A DNA stretch of 64,000 nucleotides from Rhodobacter sp. 24-YEA-8 (GTDB lineage: Bacteria > Pseudomonadota > Alphaproteobacteria > Rhodobacterales > Rhodobacteraceae): positions 3,365,434-3,429,433 of the forward strand of contig NZ_FNSK01000001.1 of assembly GCF_900105075.1 (NCBI RefSeq), read 5' to 3'. Positions 45,354-54,794 of the stretch are shown here, piece by piece. The notes under the pieces were generated by a model. It searched no databases. It saw only the letters and a list, made by a program, of their open reading frames with translations, and was not told where the DNA came from. Every line of letters starts with the position of its first letter. The first letter of the stretch is position 1. Made by a program: the position numbers and the translations under genes.

Positions 45354-47258
45354 ATGAATCGGCTGCGTTCACTCGGCCTCGTCACCAAGCTGACCGGCCT
45401 TTCGCTTGTCATGTTCCTGCTTGTGGGGGGGCTCGGCGTCTGGCTCGCCAGTCACAAAGTTTCGCAGGTGGTTGAGGAAAGACTGCAGACGCTGATCCTG
45501 ATGGCCACGCGTATGACCGCCGAGATCACGCAGGACACTTTCTCGGGGCTCAGCTATCAGATTGATGCAAGCGGAAACGTGACCGACGCCGTCTGGGACG
45601 GGATCCCGACCTTCAGCAACCACACTATGGTGGATGAGGCGAAAAAGACCGCCGGCACGCATTTCTCGATCCTCCGCTGGGATGATGCGCGCGGCGATTT
45701 TTTCCGGATGACCACCAGCATCTTTGACGAGGCCGGGCGCCGCTGGGTGGACTCTCCGCTGGGCCTCGATCACCCGGCCAGGTCCTATATCCTGCGGGGC
45801 GAGCGCTATATGGGCCCGGCGGTGCTTTTCGGCGAAACCTATTCGGTCAACCTGATTCCGATCCGTGATCTGAGCGGAACAGTTATCGGGATCCTGTGTA
45901 ATTTCGTGCCCGAGACGGTCTTGCGCGGAGATCTGCGTTCGGCCGAGATCCAGGGGATCATCGGGGTCGGCATCGCATCTCTGATCGGTGCCCTTATACT
46001 GTTCCTGGCCAATCGGGGGCTGCTGCGACCGCTTGGATCGCTTTCGCAGGTGCTGGAGCGGATTCGCAGTGGTGACTCCACGGTCGAGGTGCCCGCGCTG
46101 AGCCGTCAGGATGAGATCGGCACCTTTGCCCGCGGTTTTGAGGATTGGCGCCGGTCGGTGGTTGAGACCGAAGCGATGAGTGAGGAATCGACCCGTCGGG
46201 AGGCCGAGCAGAGCCGGGTCGTGCGGGACCTGTCGGATTCACTGGCGCGGCTGTCCGGGCTGGATCTGACGGCGGCGATCTCCAATCCGGCAGAGGATCC
46301 CTTCCCGGTCCGTTACGAAGAATTGCGACAGAATTTCAATGGTGTGGTCGATATGCTGGCGGAAACCATGGTGATGATCCGCCAGATTGCCGGCTCGATC
46401 GACAGCGGTGCGGCAGAGTTCAACACGATCTCGCAGGATATGTCGAACCGGACAGAAACCCAGGCCGCGACGCTGGAAGAGACCGCCGCCGCGTTGGATG
46501 AGCTGACGGCAAGCGTGCAGTCGACCGCCGAAAACGCCGCCAATGCCGATACGCAAATGGCCGAAAACGGGCGTCAGGCCGAGGAAAGCGGCCAGGTCGT
46601 TCACCGCGCGATCACCGCCATGGAGCAGATCGAACAAAGCTCGCGCCAGATCACCCGTATCACCGATGTGATTGACGATATCGCGTTCCAGACCAATCTT
46701 CTGGCGCTGAATGCCGGGGTCGAGGCTGCAAGGGCGGGCGAGGCAGGCAAGGGCTTTGCCGTTGTCGCATCCGAAGTCAGGTCGCTGGCGCAGCGTGCTT
46801 CCGAATCGGCGCGCGAGATCAAGCGTCTGATCAGCCAGTCGACCGAGCAGGTCGAGGCAGGTTCTGCCCTCGTGCATGAAACAGGATCTGCGCTGAACCG
46901 GATGATCGAGCGCATCCATTCGGTGACCACGCTGATCGCTGATATCGCGGCTTCGGCGCGGGAGCAGTCGCTTGGTCTTTCGGAAATCAATACCGGCGTG
47001 AAACAGCTGGACGAGGTCACGCAGCGCAATGCGGCTGTCGTGGTGCAGAGCACAACCTCTTCCGACGCGCTGCATAATGATGCGCAGAAACTGAGTGAAA
47101 CGCTGCTGCGCTTTGTGGTGCCCGCAGCCAAAGAGGCGGCGAAACGGGCGCCGGAGATCCGTCTTGCCACCCCGGCCCGCACGCCCGAAGGGTTCCAGCC
47201 GATTCCGATCGCCCGTACCGGCACCCATGACAGCGCGCAGCAATGGGAAGACTTCTGA
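45354..47258 (+). CDS. Methyl-accepting chemotaxis protein with C-terminal docking tail
   Basis: Transmembrane chemoreceptor of 634 residues. An N-terminal segment (about 10-33, LVTKLTGLSLVMFLLVGGLG) and a second near 195-218 (IQGIIGVGIASLIGALILFL) bracket a periplasmic sensor region (about 35-190) of Cache-like form (SFLIPIRD-type end: VNLIPIRDLSGTVIGILCNF). A HAMP region follows (NRGLLRPLGSLSQVLERIRS), then a signalling coiled coil with tip AFQTNLLALNAGVEAARAGE. The end QQWEDF fits the WxxF pentapeptide that tethers CheR and CheB. The ATG at 45354 has only a weak GGGGG ribosome site. No che genes nearby, so it is an orphan receptor. Confidence 0.92.
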   Translation: MNRLRSLGLVTKLTGLSLVMFLLVGGLGVWLASHKVSQVVEERLQTLILMATRMTAEITQDTFSGLSYQIDASGNVTDAVWDGIPTFSNHTMVDEAKKTAGTHFSILRWDDARGDFFRMTTSIFDEAGRRWVDSPLGLDHPARSYILRGERYMGPAVLFGETYSVNLIPIRDLSGTVIGILCNFVPETVLRGDLRSAEIQGIIGVGIASLIGALILFLANRGLLRPLGSLSQVLERIRSGDSTVEVPALSRQDEIGTFARGFEDWRRSVVETEAMSEESTRREAEQSRVVRDLSDSLARLSGLDLTAAISNPAEDPFPVRYEELRQNFNGVVDMLAETMVMIRQIAGSIDSGAAEFNTISQDMSNRTETQAATLEETAAALDELTASVQSTAENAANADTQMAENGRQAEESGQVVHRAITAMEQIEQSSRQITRITDVIDDIAFQTNLLALNAGVEAARAGEAGKGFAVVASEVRSLAQRASESAREIKRLISQSTEQVEAGSALVHETGSALNRMIERIHSVTTLIADIAASAREQSLGLSEINTGVKQLDEVTQRNAAVVVQSTTSSDALHNDAQKLSETLLRFVVPAAKEAAKRAPEIRLATPARTPEGFQPIPIARTGTHDSAQQWEDF

Positions 47259-47480
47259 TCTGATGTGGCCCTGTGCAGGTTCCGGCGGGGGGATGCCACG
47301 ACATCTGGGCCAAGGCTCTTGGGGGGCGGCCGACTGGCATCCAACCCAGCGGCGGCTGACGGTCCATGACCGGGATCAGGTCGTCGGAGAGTTGTTGCCC
47401 TAGGAGAGGCCCATCGCTGCGAAGCTCTGCAAAGTCACCTGTCATCGGAGCGGGGTCGTTTGCAGGAACGAGATGGGCAG

Positions 47481-48683
47481 TCAGAGCGCGGAGCGATCCC
47501 AGCCCGGCAACCATTCTGTCGTCGTACAGCCGGCAAACCGCGCGAGCCGTTCCATTTCGGCACGAAGTCGCGCCTGCCGCCCGGTTCCGACCCGGATCCC
47601 AGCCTCAGGCCAGAACCCTGCGACCCGCAGGCACCCGTTGGAACGATGGGCCTTCACATCCATCCGGCCGATGATCCGGTCACCCTCCAGGACCGGAAAG
47701 ACGTAATAGCCGTACTGCCGCTTTTCTTCCGGGACATAGATTTCAATGCGGTAGAAGAAGCCAAAGAGGAACTCTGCGCGTTTGCGATCCCGCAGGGCAG
47801 GGTCAAAGGGCGACAGGATCCTGATCCTACCCGGAGGTTCGGGCGGCCTTTCGATCAGCGTGTCTGGCCAGAGCAAGACCTCGCGGCTTTGCCCCTGCCA
47901 GCCCTCGATCTGCGCCTTTGCTATCTCGCCCCGGCGCAGTGCCGCCGCGCACCAGCTCTGTGCCTCTGCCGGGCTGATGGCCTTCCAATAGGCTGCAAGT
48001 TCGCCGCTGGTCGCAAAGCCAAGCCTGTCCAGTGCCGAACGACAGGCCCAGTCCACGGTTTCTTCCCGATCGGGCCTGTGATGATGGAGCGCGGCAGGGA
48101 TGACCCGTTCCGCCAGATCATAGACCTTGCGAAAGGCATCGCGCCGGGCAATCGCCAATGCGCCCGACTGCCAGAGATATTCCAGCGCCGCCTTGGACGG
48201 ATGCCAGTCCCACCAGCTGCCCTTTTCGCGCGGCGTGTCCTTGGTGAAATCCGAAGAACTGACGGGCCCGTGATCCGAAACATGTTGCAAGATCCGGTCG
48301 AATTCGGCCTCGAAACCGGGTTTTTGCCAGCCGGTCCAGCGCTTTACCAATGTCCGCCGGTTCTCGTCGAAACGGTGATGCCAATGTGGGAAGACCGAGA
48401 CCGGCAGGATCGAGGCGTCATGGGTCCAGTGCTCCCACAAGAGCCGGTCACGCTCGATCAGCGGTTTCATCCCGTCCGGCCGGTAACTTTGTCGCCGCGC
48501 GTAAAGGATCATGTCATGTGCCCGCCCGACCGTGGCGATGCTGTCGATCTGGACAAAGCCGATGCGGTCGATCAGGGCCGCAAGGGCGGCGCCGGTGGCC
48601 GGGCCGGTTGGTGCCTCGGCAAGCGCATGGCGGTCAAGAAAGATCCGGCGGGCGGTCTGATTGGAGATCAAGGGCTGCGACAT
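47481..48683 (-). CDS. YcaQ/AlkZ-like winged-helix protein
   Basis: A 400-residue member of the HTH_42 (DUF1006) family. YcaQ of E. coli is a DNA glycosylase that unhooks interstrand cross-links (AlkX). Landmarks include SNQTARRIFLDRHAL, GFVQIDSIATVGRAHDMILYAR, HWTHDASILPV and a C-terminal part with RIRILSPFDPALRDRKRAEFLFGF, YRIEIYVPEEKRQYGYYVFP and GRMDVKAHR. The middle region of winged-helix type (PREKGSWWDWHPSKAALEYL) fits. Whether it is a glycosylase is inferred from the family. Confidence 0.85.
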   Translation of the reverse strand: MSQPLISNQTARRIFLDRHALAEAPTGPATGAALAALIDRIGFVQIDSIATVGRAHDMILYARRQSYRPDGMKPLIERDRLLWEHWTHDASILPVSVFPHWHHRFDENRRTLVKRWTGWQKPGFEAEFDRILQHVSDHGPVSSSDFTKDTPREKGSWWDWHPSKAALEYLWQSGALAIARRDAFRKVYDLAERVIPAALHHHRPDREETVDWACRSALDRLGFATSGELAAYWKAISPAEAQSWCAAALRRGEIAKAQIEGWQGQSREVLLWPDTLIERPPEPPGRIRILSPFDPALRDRKRAEFLFGFFYRIEIYVPEEKRQYGYYVFPVLEGDRIIGRMDVKAHRSNGCLRVAGFWPEAGIRVGTGRQARLRAEMERLARFAGCTTTEWLPGWDRSAL

Positions 48684-48733
48684 GTCACAGGCGTAGCAGG
48701 CCGAAGCCAGAGGTCAAGCGGCGCGCATGTGGC

Positions 48734-48813
48734 AAAGGCCGGGCAGGGGGCCCGGCCTTTGGAAGGAATGTAGCGCCCAAGGCGCCCGGCCCCGGGGGGC
48801 ACGCCCCGGGGCC
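48734..48813 (-). terminator. Two tandem GC-rich hairpins after the phytase-esterase gene
   Basis: GGCCCCGGGG (48788-48797) with CCCCGGGGCC (48804-48813), perfect 10 bp. Next, AAAGGCCGGG (48734-48743) with CCCGGCCTTT (48751-48760), also 10 bp and ending in TTTGCC on the minus strand. They lie between the gene at 48823 and the YcaQ-like gene. The second is the likelier terminator. Confidence 0.55.
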
Positions 48814-48822
48814 GAAACGGCT

Positions 48823-50181
48823 TCAGCGTGCTGCAAGCAGTTCCGGCACCGAGAGCAGGATGAACTCGTTATCCGCCGCGCGACCGATCTCACGCCCGCC
48901 CGAGAAGGGCAGGTTATTGTCATTGGCGACCAGGATATGGGTCTCATCCACCCGCGCCACATCCTCGATGGTGAAGAAGGGGAAGGTGAACGGCCCCTCT
49001 GCCGGTTTCAGCCCGGCCAGTGCCTTGCCGTCCGGATCCTGGATATCCATCAGGTCGATATGGCCGATGCGTCTGATGAAGCCATCCGCGTCAATCGCGG
49101 CGGTGTCGACCAGCACGATATTCTTCACCCGTGCCGGCTGCGGGTAGCAGCTGGCCATATCAGTCGCGCCCTCGGCACAGGCCAGCGCGGCGTCGCCTTC
49201 ACCATTGTCGCGCTCGATCACCAAAGCGCGGGTCTCGTCGATGAAGTTGAGATCGCCGATGGCTTTTGCGCCTTCTGCCAGGCGGAATTTGAAGCTGTCG
49301 CCGGTCCAGTCGGCTTTGACCGTGTCAAAGGTGAAGACGCGCAGGAAATCGCCCTCGATCTCGCCGCCTTCGATCAGCAGCGGTTTTTCCAGCATACCCC
49401 ACAGCAGATTGCTGCCGGGCTGCAGCCCCATACCCTCATAGCCGCCCGAGCGCTGGACGCGGTAATCGGTGCCGGGAACCGCAGGAACCACGGTGCCGGG
49501 CGTGTCGGGGCCGGTCAGGGCCACGCCATCCATCATGGTCTGATGCACCGATTTCACCACGCCATCGAGGCCGACGCGCAGGATGAAGGGGCCGAATTCC
49601 TCGCCGATCCAGATCTCGTCATTCAGGTACTGGATCGATTCCGGGTCGAAATCCGCGCCGGTCAGATATCGGCTTTCCGTGCCCTCATTCGCGATGCGGA
49701 AGGGGACGACATGGCCGGGATCCTTCAGGAACACCGTCTCCAGCCGTTCGACCTTGCCAGAGGTGAAATCGGGGGCCAGGCGGTGGAACATCAGCATCGC
49801 GTCGGGGGAATTCAGCTTTGAGCCGAACCCGTTATCGGTCAGCGTGAACCAGCTGCCATCTTCCGCGCGGTTCATCGCAAAGCCCGACAAGCCCTGCACC
49901 GGCTGGCCGATGAAGGGCAGCGAAATCCCGGTCGGATGCGCGCCATAGGCCTTGCCGACATCCCCCATCACGCTCATCGGCGCCTCATTGCGGGTCTTGC
50001 CGGTGAACTTCCCCGAGACCCAGAGGTCACGTGGCGCGTCGGCCGGTGGGGTCACCATGGTAAAGGCCGGCAGGAAAGCATGGCCGGCCAGACTGACGGG
50101 GAACTTCTCTTCCGCCATGGCGGGCAGGGCGATGAGGCCGGTCAGGGCAGTGGTCAAAGCAAGGGTGAAGCCGGGGCGCAT
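48823..50181 (-). CDS. Phytase-like esterase domain protein, exported
   Basis: A 452-residue exported protein of the esterase-like activity of phytase family (PF13449). Start at 50181 with AGGAG 7 nt upstream; signal peptide MRPGFTLALTTALTGLIALP then AMAEE. The mature protein is beta-propeller-like with VQGLSGFAMNRAEDGSWFTL, FDPESIQYLNDEIWIGEEFG, GGYEGMGLQPGSNLLWGMLE and DETHILVANDNNLPFSGG, all family landmarks. The substrate is not known; relatives are often periplasmic phosphoesterases. Confidence 0.9.
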   Translation of the reverse strand: MRPGFTLALTTALTGLIALPAMAEEKFPVSLAGHAFLPAFTMVTPPADAPRDLWVSGKFTGKTRNEAPMSVMGDVGKAYGAHPTGISLPFIGQPVQGLSGFAMNRAEDGSWFTLTDNGFGSKLNSPDAMLMFHRLAPDFTSGKVERLETVFLKDPGHVVPFRIANEGTESRYLTGADFDPESIQYLNDEIWIGEEFGPFILRVGLDGVVKSVHQTMMDGVALTGPDTPGTVVPAVPGTDYRVQRSGGYEGMGLQPGSNLLWGMLEKPLLIEGGEIEGDFLRVFTFDTVKADWTGDSFKFRLAEGAKAIGDLNFIDETRALVIERDNGEGDAALACAEGATDMASCYPQPARVKNIVLVDTAAIDADGFIRRIGHIDLMDIQDPDGKALAGLKPAEGPFTFPFFTIEDVARVDETHILVANDNNLPFSGGREIGRAADNEFILLSVPELLAAR

Positions 50182-50293
50182 GGGCGAACTCCTGTCGTCG
50201 CGTTTCATGGCGGGACAGGTAGCGGCGCTTTCTGACAGTCAGGTCTCAGCCCTGCGACATTACGGTTGCAATATCGCAGCCATCTCGGATTTC

Positions 50294-51496
50294 TCAGGCG
50301 CCTGCGGTTTCCGCTGCGATCTGTGCGCGGGATTTGCGCGCGCGTTCGGTCGCGGATTTCAGCTGACCACAGGCCGCCATAATATCCTCGCCACGCGGGG
50401 TGCGGATCGGCGAGGCATAGCCGGCCTTGTAGATGATATCGGCGAAAGCCTCGATCCGTTCCCAGTCCGAGCGTTCATAGGGCGAGCCCGGCCATTCGTT
50501 GAAGGGGATCAGGTTGATCTTGGCGGGGATGCCCTGGATCAGCTTCACCAGCCGGCGCGCATCGGCGTCGGAGTCGTTCACGCCCTTGAGCATCACATAT
50601 TCAAAGGTGATGCGTTCCGAATTCGACAGGCGCGGATAGTCGCGCAGCGCGCCCAGCAGCGTCGCGAGGTTCCATTTCTTGTTGATCGGCACCAGTTTGT
50701 CACGCACCTCATCCGTGGTGGCGTGGAAGCTGATCGCAAGCTGGCAGCCGATTTCTTCGGCGCAGCGCGCAATCTCCGGCACCACGCCCGAGGTCGAAAG
50801 CGTGATGCGGCGGCGGCCCAAAGCGATGCCCTCATCATCGCGCACGATCAGCATCGCGTCACGGACGGAGTCGAAATTATAGAGCGGCTCGCCCATGCCC
50901 ATCAGCACGATATTCGACAAAAGCCGCTCGCCGGTCGAGCCCTGGCCGGGTTCGGGCCATTCGCCGAGGTCGTCGCGCGCCAGCATGACCTGGCCGACGA
51001 TTTCGCCCGCCGTCAGGTTGCGCACCAGTTTCTGCGTGCCGGTATGGCAGAAGGAACAGGTCAGCGTGCAGCCGACCTGGCTCGACACACAAAGCGTGCC
51101 GCGGCCTTCCTCGGGAATATAGACCGCCTCGACCTCATGGCCACCGGCGATGCGCAGAAGGTATTTGCGGGTGCCATCGGCCGAGACCTGGCGCGTCACG
51201 ATCTCGGGCAGTGCAATCTCGAATTTCGCCGCCAGCAGCGCGCGGTAGTCTTTCGCGAGATTGGTCATCAGTGCGAAATCGCGCACGCCCCAATAGTAAA
51301 CCCATTGCCAGACCTGGCCGACCCGCATCTTAGCCTGTTTCTCGGGCGTGCCGGCGGCGATCAGCGCGTCTTTCAGCTGGGCGCGGGTCAGGCCGACGAG
51401 ATTGACCTTGTCCGTCTCCGGCAGTTTGCGCGGAATCGTCATCACATCTTGCGTGATCGGGGCATCAACCGCGCGGGCGGGGGTAAGGTCGTTCAT
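50294..51496 (-). CDS. rlmN: Dual-specificity 23S rRNA/tRNA adenine C2 methyltransferase RlmN
   Basis: Radical SAM enzyme that methylates C2 of A2503 in 23S rRNA and A37 in tRNA. The 400-residue protein has [56 protein letters not shown] with the CxxxCxxC [4Fe-4S] motif followed by [27 protein letters not shown] and [20 protein letters not shown]. Length and the catalytic cysteine region are as in other RlmN proteins. Confidence 0.96.
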   Translation of the reverse strand: MNDLTPARAVDAPITQDVMTIPRKLPETDKVNLVGLTRAQLKDALIAAGTPEKQAKMRVGQVWQWVYYWGVRDFALMTNLAKDYRALLAAKFEIALPEIVTRQVSADGTRKYLLRIAGGHEVEAVYIPEEGRGTLCVSSQVGCTLTCSFCHTGTQKLVRNLTAGEIVGQVMLARDDLGEWPEPGQGSTGERLLSNIVLMGMGEPLYNFDSVRDAMLIVRDDEGIALGRRRITLSTSGVVPEIARCAEEIGCQLAISFHATTDEVRDKLVPINKKWNLATLLGALRDYPRLSNSERITFEYVMLKGVNDSDADARRLVKLIQGIPAKINLIPFNEWPGSPYERSDWERIEAFADIIYKAGYASPIRTPRGEDIMAACGQLKSATERARKSRAQIAAETAGA

Positions 51497-51594
51497 CTGG
51501 CAGATCCTTCAGGATAGAGCCTTGCTACAGGCGATCTGGCTGTTGTCAGGGCGCGCTATATGCGATTGGCCCCGAAAATGAAAGTGGCGAAAAT

Positions 51595-51621
51595 GAAAGC
51601 GCCCCGCCAAGGGCGGAGCGC
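51595..51621 (-). terminator. Terminator of ialB-like gene
   Basis: GCGCCCCGCC (51599-51608) with GGCGGAGCGC (51612-51621), one mismatch, 3-nt loop, followed on the minus strand by TTTCATTTTC. It lies 24 bp after the stop at 51645. Confidence 0.8.
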
Positions 51622-51644
51622 GTAACATTTGCTGGTGAACCGGC

Positions 51645-52166
51645 TTATTTGCAGCGTGCAGCCGCGTCATCCATCGCGGCCGAGAAACCGCGCAGGCTGA
51701 ACTTGTCGCGGGTCTGGGTGCCACGGCCCGAACGCGCCGTGATCACCGCATCGGCACCGCCGCGCAGCGCGCGGATCAGGGTGACATCGTCTTCGGCCGA
51801 ACCCGACCAGGCCCATTCGCCATCCGAGAACAGATTAAAGGTCGAGCTGCCGACCGCGACCGTCACGGTCGAGCCGCTGGCAAAGGGGTAGCCACCGGTG
51901 AATGACACTTGCGGCGCCACACCCGGACGATAGGTCACGAAAAGCAGAACGTCACCACGCCGCACTGAAACCGGCTGGCCATCCTTGGTATTGACGGATT
52001 CCCGCGGTTTCGAGACGCCCCAGCATTCTTTCGGGTTGCCGTCCACAAAGACGTTCCAGTCCGTCATTGACGTGACGAGATTGGTCGATTCCTGAGCCGA
52101 TGCCGCGAAGGGGGCGGCCAGGATGATTGCGCAGACGCCAATGGCGCGACGAAGGGCGATAGTCAT
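51645..52166 (-). CDS. Invasion-associated locus B (IalB) family protein
   Basis: A 173-residue exported protein. Start at 52166, signal peptide MTIALRRAIGVCAIILAAPF then AASAQ. The mature part matches the IalB family: SMTDWNVFVDGNPKECWGVS, then VLLFVTYRPGVAPQVSFTGG, GSTFNLFSDGEWAWS and VITARSGRGTQTRDKFSL. Despite the name, these are widespread periplasmic proteins of unknown role in alphaproteobacteria. The spacing of the ribosome site is long, so the start is slightly uncertain. Confidence 0.9.
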   Translation of the reverse strand: MTIALRRAIGVCAIILAAPFAASAQESTNLVTSMTDWNVFVDGNPKECWGVSKPRESVNTKDGQPVSVRRGDVLLFVTYRPGVAPQVSFTGGYPFASGSTVTVAVGSSTFNLFSDGEWAWSGSAEDDVTLIRALRGGADAVITARSGRGTQTRDKFSLRGFSAAMDDAAARCK

Positions 52167-52352
52167 ATGTCTGACGCAGCCTCCAAGCTGTCTCTTGCCT
52201 CTGTTTACGCCTTGCCTCAGTCTTGCGGCCGTTCTGATAGGGGCCATTCTGATCTGGCAGGCGCTTTCTGAACCCGATATTGCAGAAATACTTAAAAATG
52301 GCAGGGGGTAAAAGCCCTCTGCGCAGAAAATCGCACATCTGTGAGGGACGGA

Positions 52353-53381
52353 ATGGCGCGGAAAACAGGAAGTGACGGTCGCAGGGTCGATAGCGGAGCG
52401 GCTCCGCTGGCGGAACTCTGGCGCGGTGGCGTGCTGGAAAGCACCCATCTGGGGCATGCGGTGATCTGCGATGCCAAGGGGATCATCGAGGCATGGGGGA
52501 ATCCGTCGGCGGTGATTTTTCCCCGCTCGTCGTGCAAGATGATCCAGGCTCTGCCTTTGATCGAAACCGGCGCGGCGGCGGATCGCGGGCTGGGGAGCGA
52601 GCATCTGGCACTGGCCTGCGCAAGCCATGAGGGCGCGCATCTGCATGTGTCAAAGACCGGGCGCTGGCTGGAAGATCTGGGACTTGTCGAGCCGGATCTG
52701 CGCTGTGGCGCGCATGAGCCCGCCGACCGCGAGGAGCGCAACCGGCTGATCCGCGAGGGAGAGGCGCCCTGCCAGCTGCACAATAATTGTTCGGGCAAAC
52801 ATTGCGGTTTCCTGACCGTGGTGCAGCATCAGGGCTGGGGCCCCGATTATCACGAGATCGACCATCCTTTGCAGCGTGCGATCCGCGAGGCGACCTCTGA
52901 GGTTGCGGGCGAGGAGATCTCGGGCTGGGGGATTGATGGCTGCTCGGCGCCGAATTTCGCGCTGAGCCTGGAAGGGCTTGGCCGCGCAATGGCCGGTTTT
53001 GCCAATGCGAAACCGGGGCAGGGCGCCAGGGCCGGGGCGATGGTTGCGCTGCGCGAGGCGATGATGGCGCATCCCGAACTGGTCGCGGGCGAAGGCCGCG
53101 CCTGTACCGGGCTGATGCGAGCCGCGAGTGGCCGCGCGGCGGTGAAGACCGGCGCCGAAGGGGTGTTTATCGGCATCCTGCCGGAACGGGGCATCGGCAT
53201 CGCGATCAAGGCCGTCGACGGCAATCACCGCGCCTCTGAAGCCGCGATTGCTGCGCTGCTGGTGCGGCTGGGCGTGGTGGAGGCGGGCGATCCGCAGGTG
53301 TCGCGCTGGCTCAACCCGGTGCAAAAGAACTGGCGCGGGCTGGTGACCGGTGAGGTTCGCGCCGCCGCCGGATTGGCCTGA
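52353..53381 (+). CDS. L-asparaginase, rhizobial type II (PF06089)
   Basis: A 342-residue protein of the Rhizobium etli AnsA-like asparaginase family, which hydrolyses asparagine to aspartate and ammonia. I took the ATG at 52353 with GAGGGACGG upstream. Landmarks are AELWRGGVLESTHLGHAVIC, VIFPRSSCKMIQALPLIETG, LALACASHEGAHLHV, LHNNCSGKHCGFLTV (catalytic region with two serines and a conserved cysteine/lysine) and GWGIDGCSAPNFAL. Unlike the classic type I/II asparaginases it lacks the threonine nucleophile motif. Confidence 0.92.
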   Translation: MARKTGSDGRRVDSGAAPLAELWRGGVLESTHLGHAVICDAKGIIEAWGNPSAVIFPRSSCKMIQALPLIETGAAADRGLGSEHLALACASHEGAHLHVSKTGRWLEDLGLVEPDLRCGAHEPADREERNRLIREGEAPCQLHNNCSGKHCGFLTVVQHQGWGPDYHEIDHPLQRAIREATSEVAGEEISGWGIDGCSAPNFALSLEGLGRAMAGFANAKPGQGARAGAMVALREAMMAHPELVAGEGRACTGLMRAASGRAAVKTGAEGVFIGILPERGIGIAIKAVDGNHRASEAAIAALLVRLGVVEAGDPQVSRWLNPVQKNWRGLVTGEVRAAAGLA

Positions 53382-53498
53382 ACCCGACGAACGGGCGAGG
53401 CCAGAGATGCGGCCTGAGACAGGGGTGGGACCCGGAGTGTAACCAGACTGTGTCGCGCAGCGCTTGATTTGTGGCAAAGCGGCGGGCAGACTGGTTGC

Positions 53499-53846
53499 AT
53501 GAACATGGAAGCGCCCCTTCCCTTTCCGGCGGGTGGTAAAGAGCCGGAGATCGTCGCGTTTCAGCGGCAGGAACTCTCTGTAATCCTGCGGCTTTACGGG
53601 ATGATGGTGGCCGCCGGCGAATGGCGGGATTACGGCATTTCGCATGGGCGGGAGGCGGCCGTTTTCTCGGTCTTCCGCCGCAGCGCCGAGACCCCGCTTT
53701 ACCGCATCGAGAAGCGCCCGAAGCTGCGGCTGAAGCAGGGGATCTATGCCGTTCTCGGTGAGGGTGGCCAGGTGCTGCGGCGCGGGCATGAGCTGGAACA
53801 GGTGCTCAGAGTGCTGGAGCGCAAGCTGATCCGGCCCGTCGGCTGA
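53499..53846 (+). CDS. DUF2794 family protein
   Basis: A 115-residue soluble protein restricted to alphaproteobacteria. It has VAFQRQELSVILRLYGMMVA, WRDYGISHGREAAVFSVFRR and KLRLKQGIYAVLGEGGQVLR, the conserved blocks of DUF2794. Function unknown. It follows the asparaginase gene by about 118 bp on the same strand. Confidence 0.9.
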   Translation: MNMEAPLPFPAGGKEPEIVAFQRQELSVILRLYGMMVAAGEWRDYGISHGREAAVFSVFRRSAETPLYRIEKRPKLRLKQGIYAVLGEGGQVLRRGHELEQVLRVLERKLIRPVG

Positions 53847-53960
53847 GGGCTGAGAGGAACGATTTCAGCCTGGCTGCCGGATGGATGCCGGCCCCGCAGG
53901 ACCCTTGCATGTTATTGCCGGGATAAATTGCCGCCGCGCAATGTTCCGACGGATCTGCTG

Positions 53961-54779
53961 TCAGGGGCGGCGGCGGGTGATGAGATCGCCCCCGTAGTGG
54001 GACTGAATTCTGGCGATGGCGGCCGTGAGGTCTTCATAGGCCACCGACATCGAATACCCATTGGCGTGGATCAGCCGGGTCGGGCTGACCATCAGCGCGA
54101 CATGGCCTTTCCAGAACAAAAGGTCGCCGCGTTGCAGGGGCGCGCTGTCGGGGATGGCCTGGCCGATGCTCTGCTGCAGATCGCTGTCGCCCGGGCAGGC
54201 GAGGCCGGCGGCATGGAAGGCCAGTTGCACAAGGCCCGAACAATCGACTCCAGCGGCGGAATTGCCGCCCCAGAGATAGGGAGCGTGGAGGAGGGATTGC
54301 GCGACCGTGACCGGATCAGGCGCGACCTGGTCCAGCGCCGCGAGATGCGATTTCGGGAGAAAACCATCAGGGGTTTCCGCCCAGGCGCCGGTTTCGCCGG
54401 TCACCGTGACGCGGGCATTCAGCCAGAGGGGCATCAGCGGCGGGGCCTGGACGCGGGGCTCCGGGTAAAGATGGGTGGCCGGGCTTTGCACGCGGTGCGA
54501 GGCCGCGCGCGGCGTGGTGAGGCTGGTTTCCGCCACCCAGCCACAATAGTCGTCTTTCCCGGCCATCACGAAGACATGGCCCTCCCGCCGGTCGATCGTC
54601 GTGACCTCATCGCCAAAGATCAGCTGCCGGTCAATCGCCCCTGCCGGCGCGGCGAGAAGCGGCGCCAGCGGGGTTGCGATCCGCGCCGGCTCGCCCTCGG
54701 TCAGGGGTACATCCGCGATGCGGTTCAGGAGCGAGATATGGCCGATCCGGCCGGAAAACGGGGTCAGCCGGCGGTCCAT
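53961..54779 (-). CDS. NlpC/P60 family cell-wall peptidase with SH3 domain
   Basis: A 272-residue probable gamma-D-glutamyl endopeptidase acting on peptidoglycan peptides. An N-terminal SH3-like part (about 35-145) precedes the C-terminal NlpC/P60 domain. The catalytic residues are visible: Cys180 in GVDCSGLVQ, His226 in WKGHVALM and His238 in RLIHANGY. No signal peptide, so it may act on peptides recycled into the cytoplasm. It follows the leucyl aminopeptidase gene by 15 bp, a pairing common in alphaproteobacteria and probably one transcript. Confidence 0.9.
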   Translation of the reverse strand: MDRRLTPFSGRIGHISLLNRIADVPLTEGEPARIATPLAPLLAAPAGAIDRQLIFGDEVTTIDRREGHVFVMAGKDDYCGWVAETSLTTPRAASHRVQSPATHLYPEPRVQAPPLMPLWLNARVTVTGETGAWAETPDGFLPKSHLAALDQVAPDPVTVAQSLLHAPYLWGGNSAAGVDCSGLVQLAFHAAGLACPGDSDLQQSIGQAIPDSAPLQRGDLLFWKGHVALMVSPTRLIHANGYSMSVAYEDLTAAIARIQSHYGGDLITRRRP

Positions 54780-54794
54780 GTCAGTGGCCCATCC

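Noticed and set aside
47017..47514. A 165-codon frame on the minus strand across the end of the chemoreceptor gene
   Set aside because: I considered a transposase remnant, but there is no catalytic motif, terminal repeat or ribosome site; the 220-bp gap after the receptor is left without a gene.
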